Positions 25,061-33,797 of a DNA stretch of 64,000 bases are shown here, piece after piece. Positions within the stretch are counted from its first letter, which is position 1. Each line of letters starts with the position of its first letter. Source of the stretch: Pseudoclavibacter sp. CFCC 11306. Lineage in GTDB: Bacteria > Actinomycetota > Actinomycetes > Actinomycetales > Microbacteriaceae. Both the position numbers and the translations under genes were made by a program. The notes under the pieces were generated by a model. It was not told the origin of the DNA. It worked only from the letters and a program-made list of their open reading frames with translations, and searched no databases. Location: assembly GCF_008831235.1 (NCBI RefSeq), contig NZ_WBKF01000002.1:186001-250000 (forward strand). Reading direction: 5' to 3'.

Positions 25061-26032
25061 GTGAGCGACGCGAACAACTCGACCCCGGCATCCACCCCAG
25101 AACATGCGGCAGAACACGCGGCCGCATCGGTCTCTGAGACCTTCGACGCGACGCAGTGGCGCGCAGTCGCGGGCTTCGAAGACTTCGCCGACGTCACCTA
25201 CCACCATGACGTCAGCGGGCGCATCGCGCGCGTGGCGATCGACCGGCCCGAGGTGCGCAACGCGTTTCGCCCCCGCACCGTCGACGAGCTCTATCGTGCG
25301 CTCGACGACGCGCGCTGCAACCCGCGCATCGGTGTCGTGCTGCTGACCGGCAACGGCCCCAGCCCGAAAGACGGCGGCTGGGCGTTCTCGTCGGGAGGCG
25401 ACCAGCGCATTCGCGGCCGCGACGGCTACAAATACTCAGACGACGAGACGCACGTCGACGCCGCCGACCAGGCCCGCTCGGGGCGCCTGCACATTCTCGA
25501 AGTGCAGCGGCTGATCCGGTTCATGCCCAAAGTCGTCATCGCGGTGGTCGGCGGTTGGGCAGCCGGCGGCGGCCACTCGCTGCATGTGGTCTGCGACCTC
25601 AGCATCGCGAGCCGCCAGCACGCGCGCTTCATGCAGACCGACGCCAACGTGGGGTCGTTCGACGCCGGCTACGGGTCGGCCCTGCTCGCCCGGCAGGTGG
25701 GGCAGAAGAACGCCCGCAGCATCTTCTTCCTGGCCGAGGAGTACGACGCGCAGCGCGCCTATGAGATGGGTGCGGTGGACACCGTCGTCGATCACGACCA
25801 GATCGAGGTCGAGGCACTGCGACAGGCGAGGGTGATCCTGACCAAGTCGCCGACGGCCATCCGCATGCTCAAATTCGCGTTCAACGCCGCAGACGACGGC
25901 ATGGTCGGTCAGCAGATCTTCGCCGGCGAGGCCACGCGCCTCGCCTATGGCACCGACGAGGCCGTCGAGGGCCGCGACTCGTTCCTGCAGAAGCGCGACC
26001 CTGACTGGAGCCCGTTCCCGTGGCAGTTCTGA
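25061..26032 (+). CDS. menB: 1,4-Dihydroxy-2-naphthoyl-CoA synthase
   Basis: Crotonase-fold ring-closing enzyme of menaquinone synthesis, 323 residues. Oxyanion-hole and substrate motifs are RPEVRNAFRPRTVDEL, FSSGGDQRIRGRDGY (MenB signature SGGDQ, 111-115), AVVGGWAAGGGHSLHVVCDL and TDANVGSFDAGYGSALLARQVG. The C-terminus ends in DWSPFPWQF, typical of MenB. The first 35 residues are a non-conserved tail. It starts at a leaderless GTG, and its 3' end overlaps menE by 13 nt. Confidence 0.96.
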   Translation: MSDANNSTPASTPEHAAEHAAASVSETFDATQWRAVAGFEDFADVTYHHDVSGRIARVAIDRPEVRNAFRPRTVDELYRALDDARCNPRIGVVLLTGNGPSPKDGGWAFSSGGDQRIRGRDGYKYSDDETHVDAADQARSGRLHILEVQRLIRFMPKVVIAVVGGWAAGGGHSLHVVCDLSIASRQHARFMQTDANVGSFDAGYGSALLARQVGQKNARSIFFLAEEYDAQRAYEMGAVDTVVDHDQIEVEALRQARVILTKSPTAIRMLKFAFNAADDGMVGQQIFAGEATRLAYGTDEAVEGRDSFLQKRDPDWSPFPWQF

Positions 26033-27387
26033 CCCCGCTCGAGGTGGCGTCGGCACCGGGGCTGGCGCGACCGCTGGTCGTGGTCGACGCCGACCCGATG
26101 TCGCTGTTCACCGCGTTGCCTGACGTGCTGGCCGGGCAGGGGCCGGCGCTGCTGCCGGCGCCCGCTGAGACGGCGGATGCCGAGCGTGCGTTCGTCGAGC
26201 AGGCCGGCGGTCTCGAGGGCATGGAGGTCGCCGTCGACCCCGACGTCGCCGTCGTCATTCGCACCTCGGGGTCGACGGGGCGTCCCAAGCGCGTGGGGCT
26301 CTCGGCGCAGGCCTTGGTGTCGAGCGCACGGGGCACGAACGAGATTCTCGGAGAAGGGCACTGGCTGCTCGCCCTGCCGGCACACTATATCGCCGGGCTG
26401 CAGGTGCTCGTGAGGTCGCTCGCAGCAGGCACGACCCCGGTCGTCGCACACCACCTGCGCAGCGATTGCGTCGATCGGCACTTCACCCCAGAGGCGTTCG
26501 TCGCGGCGACCGACGAGCTGGCGGCGCAGGCCGCTGCCGAGGCGCAGTCGAACGCGACCGCGCGGGCGGACGCCCCCAGCGCATCCGCCGCGCACCTGCT
26601 CACCGCACTGGTGCCGACACAGCTGCATGTGCTGCTCGAAGACGCCGCCGCGCACCCGGCGACGCTCGACGCCCTGCGTCGATATGCGCACATCATGGTC
26701 GGCGGGCAGCGTTCGGCGCCCGGTCTGCTGCAGGCCGCGCGTGACGCCGGCATCGACGTGGTCACGACGTATGGCAGCTCTGAGACGGCCGGCGGCTGTG
26801 TGTACACCCTCGCCGATGGTTCGCAGCGGCGGGTGGGTGACACTACACTTGCAGTCAGAGACGGCAGCGTCTTCGTCTCGGGGTCTGTGCTTGCCAGCGG
26901 CTACATCGCCGACCCCGAGCGCACTGCACAGACCTTCGTCGAGCACGGCGGCAGCCGGTGGCTGGCCACCGGCGACCTCGGCGACCTGACTAAGGGAGTG
27001 TTGACCGTGACCGGACGCGACGATCAGACCATCATCACGGGTGGAGTCAAACTCGACCTCAACGAGGTGCACGACGTGCTGCACAGCCTGCCCGGCCTGG
27101 ACGATGCCGTCGCGGTTCCCTTCGACGACGAGAAGTGGGGCACCCGCTTCGCCGTCTACGCCGACGGGCGCAACCGGGTCAAGCGCATGACGCGAGAAGA
27201 GCTGAACCTCGTGCTGCGCGAGCGTCTGGGGCGCCATGCCGGTGCCGCCGCCATCACATACTTCCCCTTCGGGCTGCCCCGGCTGTCGAGCGGCAAGGTC
27301 GATCTGCGCTCGCTGCACGAGACGGCAGAGGCGCTGGCGGGTTCGGCGCTCGCAGCTCAGCGCCCCTCGCCCAAAGACTCCATCTGA
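26020..27387 (+). CDS. menE: o-Succinylbenzoate-CoA ligase
   Basis: Acyl-adenylate-forming enzyme activating OSB to OSB-CoA, 455 residues. ANL-superfamily motifs: the P-loop-like RTSGSTGRPKRVGLS (about 86-100), MVGGQRSAPGLL, TTYGSSETAGGCVY, WLATGDLGDL, the hinge GRDDQTIITGGVKL, and the catalytic lysine in LPRLSSGKVDL. The GTG start at 26020 lies inside menB. Several Ala-rich inserts (about 165-190) are typical of high-GC lineage drift. Confidence 0.95.
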   Translation: MAVLTPLEVASAPGLARPLVVVDADPMSLFTALPDVLAGQGPALLPAPAETADAERAFVEQAGGLEGMEVAVDPDVAVVIRTSGSTGRPKRVGLSAQALVSSARGTNEILGEGHWLLALPAHYIAGLQVLVRSLAAGTTPVVAHHLRSDCVDRHFTPEAFVAATDELAAQAAAEAQSNATARADAPSASAAHLLTALVPTQLHVLLEDAAAHPATLDALRRYAHIMVGGQRSAPGLLQAARDAGIDVVTTYGSSETAGGCVYTLADGSQRRVGDTTLAVRDGSVFVSGSVLASGYIADPERTAQTFVEHGGSRWLATGDLGDLTKGVLTVTGRDDQTIITGGVKLDLNEVHDVLHSLPGLDDAVAVPFDDEKWGTRFAVYADGRNRVKRMTREELNLVLRERLGRHAGAAAITYFPFGLPRLSSGKVDLRSLHETAEALAGSALAAQRPSPKDSI

Positions 27388-27449
27388 CCAGAACGACCGG
27401 CCGTCTCATGACTGATCGATGACGAATTGACGAGAAAGACCCCCGCTGC

Positions 27450-28358
27450 ATGAACTTTCAGGATCCCTCCGGTTCCCTGACCCGCCGAGCCACGTTCGGC
27501 GACTGGCTCGAAGGCGCGAGACTGCGCACGCTGCCCCTGGCGATCGCCCCGGTCGTGGCCGGGTCTGGCGTCGCCGGTCACTACGGCCGCTTCAACCTGC
27601 TCTTCGCGGTGCTCGCGCTCGCGGTGGCGCTGCTGCTGCAGATCGGGGTGAACTACGCCAACGACTACTCCGACGGCATTCGCGGCACCGATGAGCATCG
27701 CGTCGGCCCGGCCCGTCTGACCGGCGGCAAGCTGGCGAAGCCCCTGGTGGTCAAGGCGGCGGCCTTCGTCTGCTTCGGGCTGGCGGCAGTGCTCGGCCTG
27801 TGGCTGTCGCTCGCCTCGGGGTTCTGGTGGTTTCCGATCATCGGGCTGGTGGCCATCGTCGCAGCCTGGTTCTATACCGGCGGTTCGCACCCGTACGGCT
27901 ACGCGGGGCTCGGCGAGGTCGCCGTCTTCGTCTTCTTCGGTCTGGTCGCCACGATGGGCACCGAGGTCGTGCAGACCGGCGCGCCCAGCTGGGTCGGCGT
28001 GTGGGCCGCCGTGGCCATGGGGCTGTTCTCGTGCGCGGTGCTGATGATCAACAACATCCGAGACATCGAGACCGACCGCGTGGCCGGCAAGCACACGCTC
28101 GCGGCCCGTCTCGGTCGTCGCAATGCGAACATCGCCTACCTGCTGATGTGCGGGCTGCCCTTCGTCATCGCAGCGGTCGCACTGCATCCGGATGCGTCAC
28201 TCGGGTGGATCTCGCTGGCTGCGGTGGTGCCGGTCGCCTTCGCCGTGGTGCGTGGGCTGCATCCGCGCTCGCCGCGAGACCAGATCGCCTCGCTGAAATT
28301 CACCAGCCTCGGAGCGCTGGCCTTCGCGGTGCTGCTCGCCGTCGGCCTGCAGTTCTGA
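27450..28358 (+). CDS. menA: 1,4-Dihydroxy-2-naphthoate polyprenyltransferase
   Basis: UbiA-superfamily membrane prenyltransferase attaching the polyprenyl tail to DHNA, 302 residues with about eight or nine helices. The first Asp motif is NYANDYSDGIRGTD (about 71-84) and the second is INNIRDIETDRVAGKHT. RTLPLAIAPVVAGSG in the first helix is a MenA hallmark. ATG 27450 follows menE by 62 bp; the ribosome site is weak. It is convergent with the DUF4229 gene (2-nt gap). Confidence 0.95.
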   Translation: MNFQDPSGSLTRRATFGDWLEGARLRTLPLAIAPVVAGSGVAGHYGRFNLLFAVLALAVALLLQIGVNYANDYSDGIRGTDEHRVGPARLTGGKLAKPLVVKAAAFVCFGLAAVLGLWLSLASGFWWFPIIGLVAIVAAWFYTGGSHPYGYAGLGEVAVFVFFGLVATMGTEVVQTGAPSWVGVWAAVAMGLFSCAVLMINNIRDIETDRVAGKHTLAARLGRRNANIAYLLMCGLPFVIAAVALHPDASLGWISLAAVVPVAFAVVRGLHPRSPRDQIASLKFTSLGALAFAVLLAVGLQF

Positions 28359-28360
28359 GC

Positions 28361-28726
28361 TCAGGCGCCGGGCTTCGCAGCGTCGTCAGGCTTCGCAGCG
28401 TCGTCGGGCTTCGCCGGCCGGTCTGCACGGCCATCGGCCTGCCGCTCGGCCTCGTCGAGTTCGGCGTCTTCGATGTCGTCGGCCACACGACCGAGGCGAC
28501 GCTTCGCCCGCACCTCTTCAGGGTGAGCCTTGCGGCGGGCGAGCTCGTCGCTGAACGCCTGACGCTGTTTGCCGAGCACGAGGTATGAGACCAAGAGGCC
28601 GACGACGACGGCGATCAGCGCGGCGACGAACGGGTTGAACCCCAGAAGCAGCAGAATGATGAGCGCGACCAGCACGATGCCGACGCGCAGCAGAGTGTAG
28701 ACGAGCCAGGCGGGAAGCTTTTTCAC
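28361..28726 (-). CDS. DUF4229 membrane protein
   Basis: Small protein of 121 residues found next to menaquinone genes in actinobacteria (family knowledge); function unknown. It begins KKLPAWLVYTLLRVG with two membrane helices (about 8-28 and 31-50), then a charged helix (SDELARRKAHPEEVRAKRR) and an acidic tail with the repeat PAKPDDAAKPDDAAKPGA, encoded by 18-nt tandem repeats (28371-28413). I chose GTG 28726 because TAGACT lies 7 nt upstream; the ATG at 28753 would add nine residues upstream of that -10. Confidence 0.85.
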   Translation of the reverse strand: MKKLPAWLVYTLLRVGIVLVALIILLLLGFNPFVAALIAVVVGLLVSYLVLGKQRQAFSDELARRKAHPEEVRAKRRLGRVADDIEDAELDEAERQADGRADRPAKPDDAAKPDDAAKPGA

Positions 28727-28733
28727 GCCCTTG

Positions 28734-28739
28734 AGTCTA
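28734..28739 (-). promoter_or_regulatory. -10 element of DUF4229 gene (leaderless)
   Basis: TAGACT on the minus strand ends 7 nt before GTG 28726. Confidence 0.55.
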
Positions 28740-28826
28740 GAGGCTCCGCTCATGACGAGCCTGTGCGGGCACGTCTCCAGATTCGAGATCAGATACGTCA
28801 CCCAGGTCGCTGACAGCGGTCTCGCG

Positions 28827-28832
28827 TACGAT
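28827..28832 (+). promoter_or_regulatory. -10 element of PLDc_N-menD-ispD operon (leaderless)
   Basis: TACGAT ends 7 nt before ATG 28840. Confidence 0.55.
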
Positions 28833-28839
28833 AGACGGC

Positions 28840-29259
28840 ATGGTACGCATCGGAATCGTCGTCGCTCTCGTGGCTCTGGCCGCCATGGTGGTGGCGTTCA
28901 TCGATGCCGCCCTGACGCCTCGCGGCACCACCGGCGTGATGCCGAAATGGGCGTGGATGATCGTGATCGTGCTGCTGCCCGTCATCGGTGCGGTGCTCTG
29001 GTGGTACGCGGGTCGTCCGCGCGCATCGGTGACCGCCGAGGGCTCATCGTCTGCACAGCAGGGTCGGCCCGGTGGTGCGGGCTCGTCGCACGGCGACGCC
29101 GGCGGCGTGCGCCCGACGACCGAGCTTCCCAGCGAGAGCGCGATGCACGGCATGACGGCAGACGAGCGCATCGCCTGGCTCGAGCAGCAGCTGTCCGACC
29201 TCGAAGAAGAGAACGATCGGCCGAACGGCGGAGACAAATCCTCGAAGGGCGATCAGTGA
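28840..29259 (+). CDS. PLDc_N-domain membrane protein
   Basis: Protein of 139 residues with two membrane helices (about 3-24 and 37-57) matching the phospholipase D N-terminal membrane domain found alone in many actinobacterial small proteins (PKWAWMIVIVLLPVIGAVLWW). There is no HKD catalytic motif, so no phospholipase activity is expected. The cytosolic tail ends in a Glu-rich coiled segment (RIAWLEQQLSDLEEENDR). The stop overlaps the menD GTG (GTGA). It is commonly found in men clusters; function unknown. Confidence 0.85.
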   Translation: MVRIGIVVALVALAAMVVAFIDAALTPRGTTGVMPKWAWMIVIVLLPVIGAVLWWYAGRPRASVTAEGSSSAQQGRPGGAGSSHGDAGGVRPTTELPSESAMHGMTADERIAWLEQQLSDLEEENDRPNGGDKSSKGDQ

Positions 29260-30908
29260 CCGCCGCTGTGGCGGCATCCAGCGAATTCGCAACGGCCCTG
29301 CTGCTGGCGCTCGTCGAGCGCGGCGTCGAGCACGTCGTCGTGAGCCCGGGGTCGCGGTCTCAGGCGCTCGCGCTCGCCGCGGCAGAGCTCGAGGCCGCTG
29401 GCCTGCTTCACCTGCATGTGCGCATCGACGAGCGAGATGCGGCGTTTCTGGCGCTCGGCATCGGCATGGCCACACGGCGGCCGGCGGCCGTGATCACGAC
29501 CTCGGGCAGCGCTGTCGGCAATCTGGTGCCTGCCGCGATGGAGGCCGCTCGCGCACAGGTGCCGATGCTGCTGCTCACCGCAGACCGGCCGGCCGAGCTG
29601 CGCGGCACCGGAGCCAACCAGACCACTCGACAGGCGAACATCCTCGGTGATCTGGCGACGCTCGACCACGACCTCGCTGAGGAGGACTACGCGCGCGATC
29701 CAGTGGGGCTCGCGGTTCGACTCGCCTGCGAGGTGCTGCCGTTCGCCGAGCTCAACCGACCCGGCATCGACGATGAACACGTTTCGCTGCGCGGGCCCAT
29801 GCAGGTGAACGTGCAGTTCGTCGAGCCGCTGTCGGGGCGCCACACCGAGACGAGCGCGCTGCAGGCGCTGGTGCGCCGTCGTATCGACGACGAGCGGCCA
29901 CAGCATCCGCTGCTGAACGCGACGCGCAAAGAGGCGGCCACCGTGCCGGCGCGCGGCACCGTGCTGGTCGCCGGGTTGGGCGCCGACGTCGATCTGGTGC
30001 GAGCGGCTCGTGACGTCGGCGTGCCGGTCATCGCCGAGATCACGTCGGGAGCGCGGCAGTGGCACACCGTCAAGGGCTACCGAGAGTGGCTCGATCACGG
30101 AGCCGACGGCGCGTGCCGGATGATCGTCACCGGCCTGCCGTCACTCTCGCGGCAGGTGTGGCACTTCGCCGAACGCGCCGACGTGCAGGTGATCGCGGTG
30201 GCTCCGGCCGGGCGTGAGCACTTCTCTCCGGGGCATCGGGCGCGTCGCGTCGACCTGCTGCGGTTCGAAGCGACCGCGCAGGGGGGTGACGCACACGGCG
30301 ACGGCGCAGCGGATGCCCCCGGTGCGTCTGTCGTTGCGGATGAGCCGCTGACCGGTGAGGCTCTCACCCGCGAAGCGGTCATCGACGCGGTCTGGCGGCA
30401 CAGTCGCATCGATGCTCCGAGCGCCGATGCGATCTATCTCGCCTCGTCGCACATGGTGCGCGTGGCCGACGAACGAGTGGAGGCGAGTGCCGTTCCCGTG
30501 TTCGGGCATCGAGGTCTCGCCGGCATCGACGGCACGATCTCGGCCGCCTCGGGCGTCGCTGACGCACGGCGCGCAGCCGGGGCTGGCGCGCTCACCCGCC
30601 TGGTCATCGGCGATCTCGCCTTCGCACACGATGTGGGCGGTCTGCTGCGCCCGGAGTGCGAGGCCGCACCGCCGCTGCAGATCATCGTCGTCAACGACCA
30701 CGGGGGCAGCATCTTCGCCGGCCTCGAGGTCGCGACCGCAGACCCGGCGCTCTATGAGCGGGTGGTGCGCACACCGCAGCCGCTGCGCGTGCGAGAGACC
30801 GCCGCGGCCTACGGATGGGCCTACCATCAGGCGCGCGACGTCGCCGACCTCGACGGTCTGGTGGCGGCCGGAGAGCCGGGCATCGTCGAGGTCGTGATCG
30901 ACGCGTGA
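29256..30908 (+). CDS. menD: SEPHCHC synthase
   Basis: ThDP-dependent condensation of 2-oxoglutarate with isochorismate, 550 residues. Motifs: VVSPGSRSQALALA, HVRIDERDAAFLALG (with the catalytic Glu), TSGSAVGNLVPAAMEA and LLTADRPAELRGTGANQTTRQ. The ThDP/Mg site reads FGHRGLAGIDGTISAASG and VIGDLAFAHDVGGL, then VVNDHGGSIFAGLE. The GTG start at 29256 overlaps the upstream TGA. Its own stop overlaps the ispD start, so the three genes are coupled. Confidence 0.95.
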   Translation: MTAAVAASSEFATALLLALVERGVEHVVVSPGSRSQALALAAAELEAAGLLHLHVRIDERDAAFLALGIGMATRRPAAVITTSGSAVGNLVPAAMEAARAQVPMLLLTADRPAELRGTGANQTTRQANILGDLATLDHDLAEEDYARDPVGLAVRLACEVLPFAELNRPGIDDEHVSLRGPMQVNVQFVEPLSGRHTETSALQALVRRRIDDERPQHPLLNATRKEAATVPARGTVLVAGLGADVDLVRAARDVGVPVIAEITSGARQWHTVKGYREWLDHGADGACRMIVTGLPSLSRQVWHFAERADVQVIAVAPAGREHFSPGHRARRVDLLRFEATAQGGDAHGDGAADAPGASVVADEPLTGEALTREAVIDAVWRHSRIDAPSADAIYLASSHMVRVADERVEASAVPVFGHRGLAGIDGTISAASGVADARRAAGAGALTRLVIGDLAFAHDVGGLLRPECEAAPPLQIIVVNDHGGSIFAGLEVATADPALYERVVRTPQPLRVRETAAAYGWAYHQARDVADLDGLVAAGEPGIVEVVIDA

Positions 30909-31672
30909 CTGTGGCCGTCGAGCCCGATGTCATGCGCGTCGGGGTGCTGCTCGCCGGGGGAGTGGGTGCTCGCGTGGGCGCCGGCCTGCCGAAGCAGCTG
31001 GCCGAGGTCGCCGGGCGACCGCTCATCGAGCACACCATCGAGGCGTTCGAGCGCAGCGGCCTGTTCGACGAGCTGCTCGTCGTGATGCATCCCGACCATG
31101 TGGATGCGGTGCGCGCGCTGGTCGGCGACGACGGGTCGGGCGTTCGTCGGTATCCGCTGGTGCGTGCGGTGATTCCCGGCGGTGCCGAGCGCAGAGACTC
31201 GTCCCGTCTCGCCGTCGAGCATCTGGCCGGTCGGCTGCCTGACGACACGCGCGTCTTTCTGCACGATGCCGCACGTCCGTTCGTGAGCGCCAAGGTGCTC
31301 AGGCGAGTCGATGCAGGCCTCGAACGTGCAGACGCGGTGGTCACTGCGGTGCCGAGCGCCGACACCGTGATCGAAGTGCGTGACGAAGAGGTCGGCGGGC
31401 GCCGTTCAGAGGTGCTGGCGGTGACGCCGCCGCGGTCGCACATGAGACTGGTGCAGACCCCGCAGGCGTTTCGTCTCGGGGTGATCCTCGACGCGCATCG
31501 ACGTGTGCGCAACGACCCGGAGTTCGCTCCCACCGACGACGGCTCAGTGGTGCGACATGCCCGACCCGACGTCGCGGTGCTGGTCGTCGCCGGCGACGCG
31601 GCGAACGGCAAAGTCACCACGGCGGCCGATCTGGTCGAGGCGCGTCGTCGTCTCGCCGATCCCGAGGTCTGA
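30905..31672 (+). CDS. ispD: 2-C-methyl-D-erythritol 4-phosphate cytidylyltransferase
   Basis: Nucleotidyltransferase of the MEP isoprenoid pathway, 255 residues. The N-terminal loop LLAGGVGARVGAGLPKQL binds CTP; HDAARPFVSAKVL, AVPSADTVIEV, PQAFRL and FAPTDDGSVV match IspD/TarI enzymes. The GTG start at 30905 overlaps the menD stop. ispF does not follow, so a ribitol-phosphate (TarI-like) role is not excluded, but the quinone-tail context favours IspD. The 3' end carries a 13-bp triplication. Confidence 0.85.
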   Translation: MTVAVEPDVMRVGVLLAGGVGARVGAGLPKQLAEVAGRPLIEHTIEAFERSGLFDELLVVMHPDHVDAVRALVGDDGSGVRRYPLVRAVIPGGAERRDSSRLAVEHLAGRLPDDTRVFLHDAARPFVSAKVLRRVDAGLERADAVVTAVPSADTVIEVRDEEVGGRRSEVLAVTPPRSHMRLVQTPQAFRLGVILDAHRRVRNDPEFAPTDDGSVVRHARPDVAVLVVAGDAANGKVTTAADLVEARRRLADPEV

Positions 31673-31696
31673 TCCCGAGGTCTGATCTTGAGGCCT
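31658..31696. repeat. Three tandem 13-bp units at the ispD stop
   Basis: GATCCCGAGGTCT at 31658-31670 and 31671-31683, then GATCTTGAGGCCT at 31684-31696. Each junction recreates a TGA. Confidence 0.85.
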
Positions 31697-31704
31697 GCGC
31701 TCTC

Positions 31705-32994
31705 TCAGCCGGCGAGAGCCTGCCGAATCGGCTGCAGCTTGGCGCTGGTCTCGGCGAACTCCTGCTCGGGCACAGACCCGGCCACGATGCCGCCGCCCGC
31801 CCAGGCCGTGATCGTCGAGCCGATGCGCTGTGCCGAGCGCAGCCCGATGGCCCATTCTCCGTCTCCGCTCGCATCGATCCAGCCGACCGGGCCGGCATAG
31901 CGTCCCCGGTTCACGCCTTCGATCGCGCTGATCGTCTGCAGAGAGGTCTCACGTGGAACGCCGGCGACCGCAGCCGTCGGGTGCACCGCGGCAACCAGGG
32001 CCAGCACGTCTGCGCCGTCGGCGAGCTCGGCGTCGACGTCGGTTGCCAGATGCAGCACGTTGGGAAGTTCGAGCACGAAGGGTCCTCGCGTCGTGAGCTC
32101 ATGCACGTGCGGGGCCAGCGTGTCGAGCAGGCTCTGCGCAGCGAACGCGTGCTCGTGCTGATCCTTGGGCGACGTCAGCAGGTCGCGAGCGAGTTCGTCG
32201 ACTGCGGGGTTCGCGTCACGTGGCCGCGTGCCGGCGAGCACCCGCGCGTGCACACGCCCGCGATGCGCCTCGACGAGCGTCTCGGGGCTGGCGCCGAAGA
32301 ACCCGTCGACGCAGAAGTTCCAGCACGAGGGGTAGGCGGCCTCGAGCCGCTCCAGCACGGAGGGCAGATCAAAGGCTGCGGGCAGATTCGCGTGCTCCGA
32401 CCGCGCGACGACCACTTTCTGCAGCGTGCCGTGTTCGATCAGGTCGAGTGCCTGGCGAACTGCGTGCGCGTGCCGTTCGGGCGCGTCGGCATCGGGGTGC
32501 AGCGTCGCGACCGAGTCGGCGGCGAGGGCGGCTGCTCGGCGTGCGCGGCGGTCGGCGGATGCGGCCAGCAGATGGTCGACCTCGGCTCTGATGCGATCGG
32601 GGTCGAGCCGGTCTTCGACGGAGGCTCCCGCACTCGAGTCGATCACCCGGGTGGCCCAGGTGCGCCCGCCGCGCTGTGTGATCAGCATGCTCGGCACCAC
32701 GAGCACGCTGGGTACGGCTGCGGCGTCGTCGAAGGCGAACGCTCCGAAGGCGGCCAGACCGGTTCCCGGCTCTGCCGCGGCACCCAGCTGGTGGGCCGAG
32801 TCGGCCACTGACTTCCAGACGCGACGAGCCTGATCGAAGCGCTCCGGGCCCGAGAACGTGAGGGTCAGCGCGCGGCCGATGCCCAGCATCCCCTCGCCGT
32901 CTCGCCACCAGAGCAGGGGGTCTGCGGCGTCGAGCAGGGGGAAGGGAGTGTCGAAGGCGTGCACCTGGACTGTGCGGGTGGTGAGTTGGAACAC
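31705..32994 (-). CDS. menF: Isochorismate synthase
   Basis: Converts chorismate to isochorismate for menaquinone (or a siderophore), 429 residues. The chorismate-binding domain shows GTLQKVVVARSE, FFGASPETLVEAHRGRV, VLAGTRPRDANP, SPKDQHEHAFAAQ, HPTAAVAGVPRE and IGLRSAQ with AGGGIVAGSVPEQE. TTG 33000 is possible, but GTG 32994 lies exactly 7 nt after a minus-strand TAGGAT -10 and is preferred. It is divergent from menG. The men cluster and the lack of other salicylate or catechol genes support MenF. Confidence 0.93.
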   Translation of the reverse strand: MFQLTTRTVQVHAFDTPFPLLDAADPLLWWRDGEGMLGIGRALTLTFSGPERFDQARRVWKSVADSAHQLGAAAEPGTGLAAFGAFAFDDAAAVPSVLVVPSMLITQRGGRTWATRVIDSSAGASVEDRLDPDRIRAEVDHLLAASADRRARRAAALAADSVATLHPDADAPERHAHAVRQALDLIEHGTLQKVVVARSEHANLPAAFDLPSVLERLEAAYPSCWNFCVDGFFGASPETLVEAHRGRVHARVLAGTRPRDANPAVDELARDLLTSPKDQHEHAFAAQSLLDTLAPHVHELTTRGPFVLELPNVLHLATDVDAELADGADVLALVAAVHPTAAVAGVPRETSLQTISAIEGVNRGRYAGPVGWIDASGDGEWAIGLRSAQRIGSTITAWAGGGIVAGSVPEQEFAETSAKLQPIRQALAG

Positions 32995-33001
32995 GTGCAA
33001 G

Positions 33002-33007
33002 ATCCTA
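33002..33007 (-). promoter_or_regulatory. -10 element of menF (leaderless)
   Basis: TAGGAT on the minus strand, 7 nt before GTG 32994. Confidence 0.55.
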
Positions 33008-33072
33008 GCCCGGAGCCGTCCGCTGTCGGCGATATGACGAGAGGCCGTCGTGCCCTGCTCGGGGAAAGTCAG

Positions 33073-33078
33073 TACACT
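33073..33078 (+). promoter_or_regulatory. -10 element of menG operon (leaderless)
   Basis: TACACT ends 8 nt before GTG 33087. Confidence 0.55.
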
Positions 33079-33086
33079 GGGGCGTT

Positions 33087-33797
33087 GTGACGAGCGCAGA
33101 TCTCAGCAAACGACCCGAAGAGGTCTCGGCGATGTTCGACCAGGTCGCGCCGGGATATGACCGCACCAACACGGTGATGACGTTCGGGCAGGTCGGGCAG
33201 TGGCGACAGGCCACGACGCGTGCCGTCGCCCCGAGGCCGGGAGAACGTGTTCTCGACCTCGCGGCAGGCACCGGCACGTCGAGCGTGCCCTTTCATCAGG
33301 CCGGCGCCGATGTGGTCTCGGCAGACTTCTCCGAAGGCATGCTCGCCGAGGGGCGCCGCCGCTACCCGTTCCTGACGTACGAGTGGGCCGACGCCACGGC
33401 GCTGCCCTTCGACGACGACAGCTTCGACGCGGTGACCATCTCGTACGGGCTGCGCAACGTGGTCGACATGGACAAAGCGATGAGCGAGGCGCTGCGAGTG
33501 CTGAAGCCAGGCGGCCGATACGTCATCTGTGAGTTCTCGACGCCGACGTGGCGTCCGTTCGCCAAAGTCTACGACTGGTGGCTCGGCAACGTCCTGCCTC
33601 GTCTGGCGCAGCTGGCCAGCACCAACGACGCTGCCTACCCGTATCTGAGCGAGTCGATCGAGGCCTGGCCCGATCAGCGCTCGCTCGCCCGGCATCTGCG
33701 TGCGGCCGGGTTCGAGCATGTGCAGTGGCGCAATCTCAGCGGCGGCATCGTGGCCCTGCATCGTGCATGGAAGCCGGCGGCGAAGGACGAAGACTGA
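33087..33797 (+). CDS. menG: Demethylmenaquinone methyltransferase
   Basis: SAM-dependent C-methylation in the final step to menaquinone (MenG/UbiE family), 236 residues. Signatures: [16 protein letters not shown], the SAM motif [50 protein letters not shown], and [18 protein letters not shown] (motif III). The leaderless GTG start lies 8 nt from the -10. The TGA overlaps the ATG of the prenyl synthase gene (TGATG), so tail synthesis and methylation are coupled. Confidence 0.95.
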   Translation: MTSADLSKRPEEVSAMFDQVAPGYDRTNTVMTFGQVGQWRQATTRAVAPRPGERVLDLAAGTGTSSVPFHQAGADVVSADFSEGMLAEGRRRYPFLTYEWADATALPFDDDSFDAVTISYGLRNVVDMDKAMSEALRVLKPGGRYVICEFSTPTWRPFAKVYDWWLGNVLPRLAQLASTNDAAYPYLSESIEAWPDQRSLARHLRAAGFEHVQWRNLSGGIVALHRAWKPAAKDED

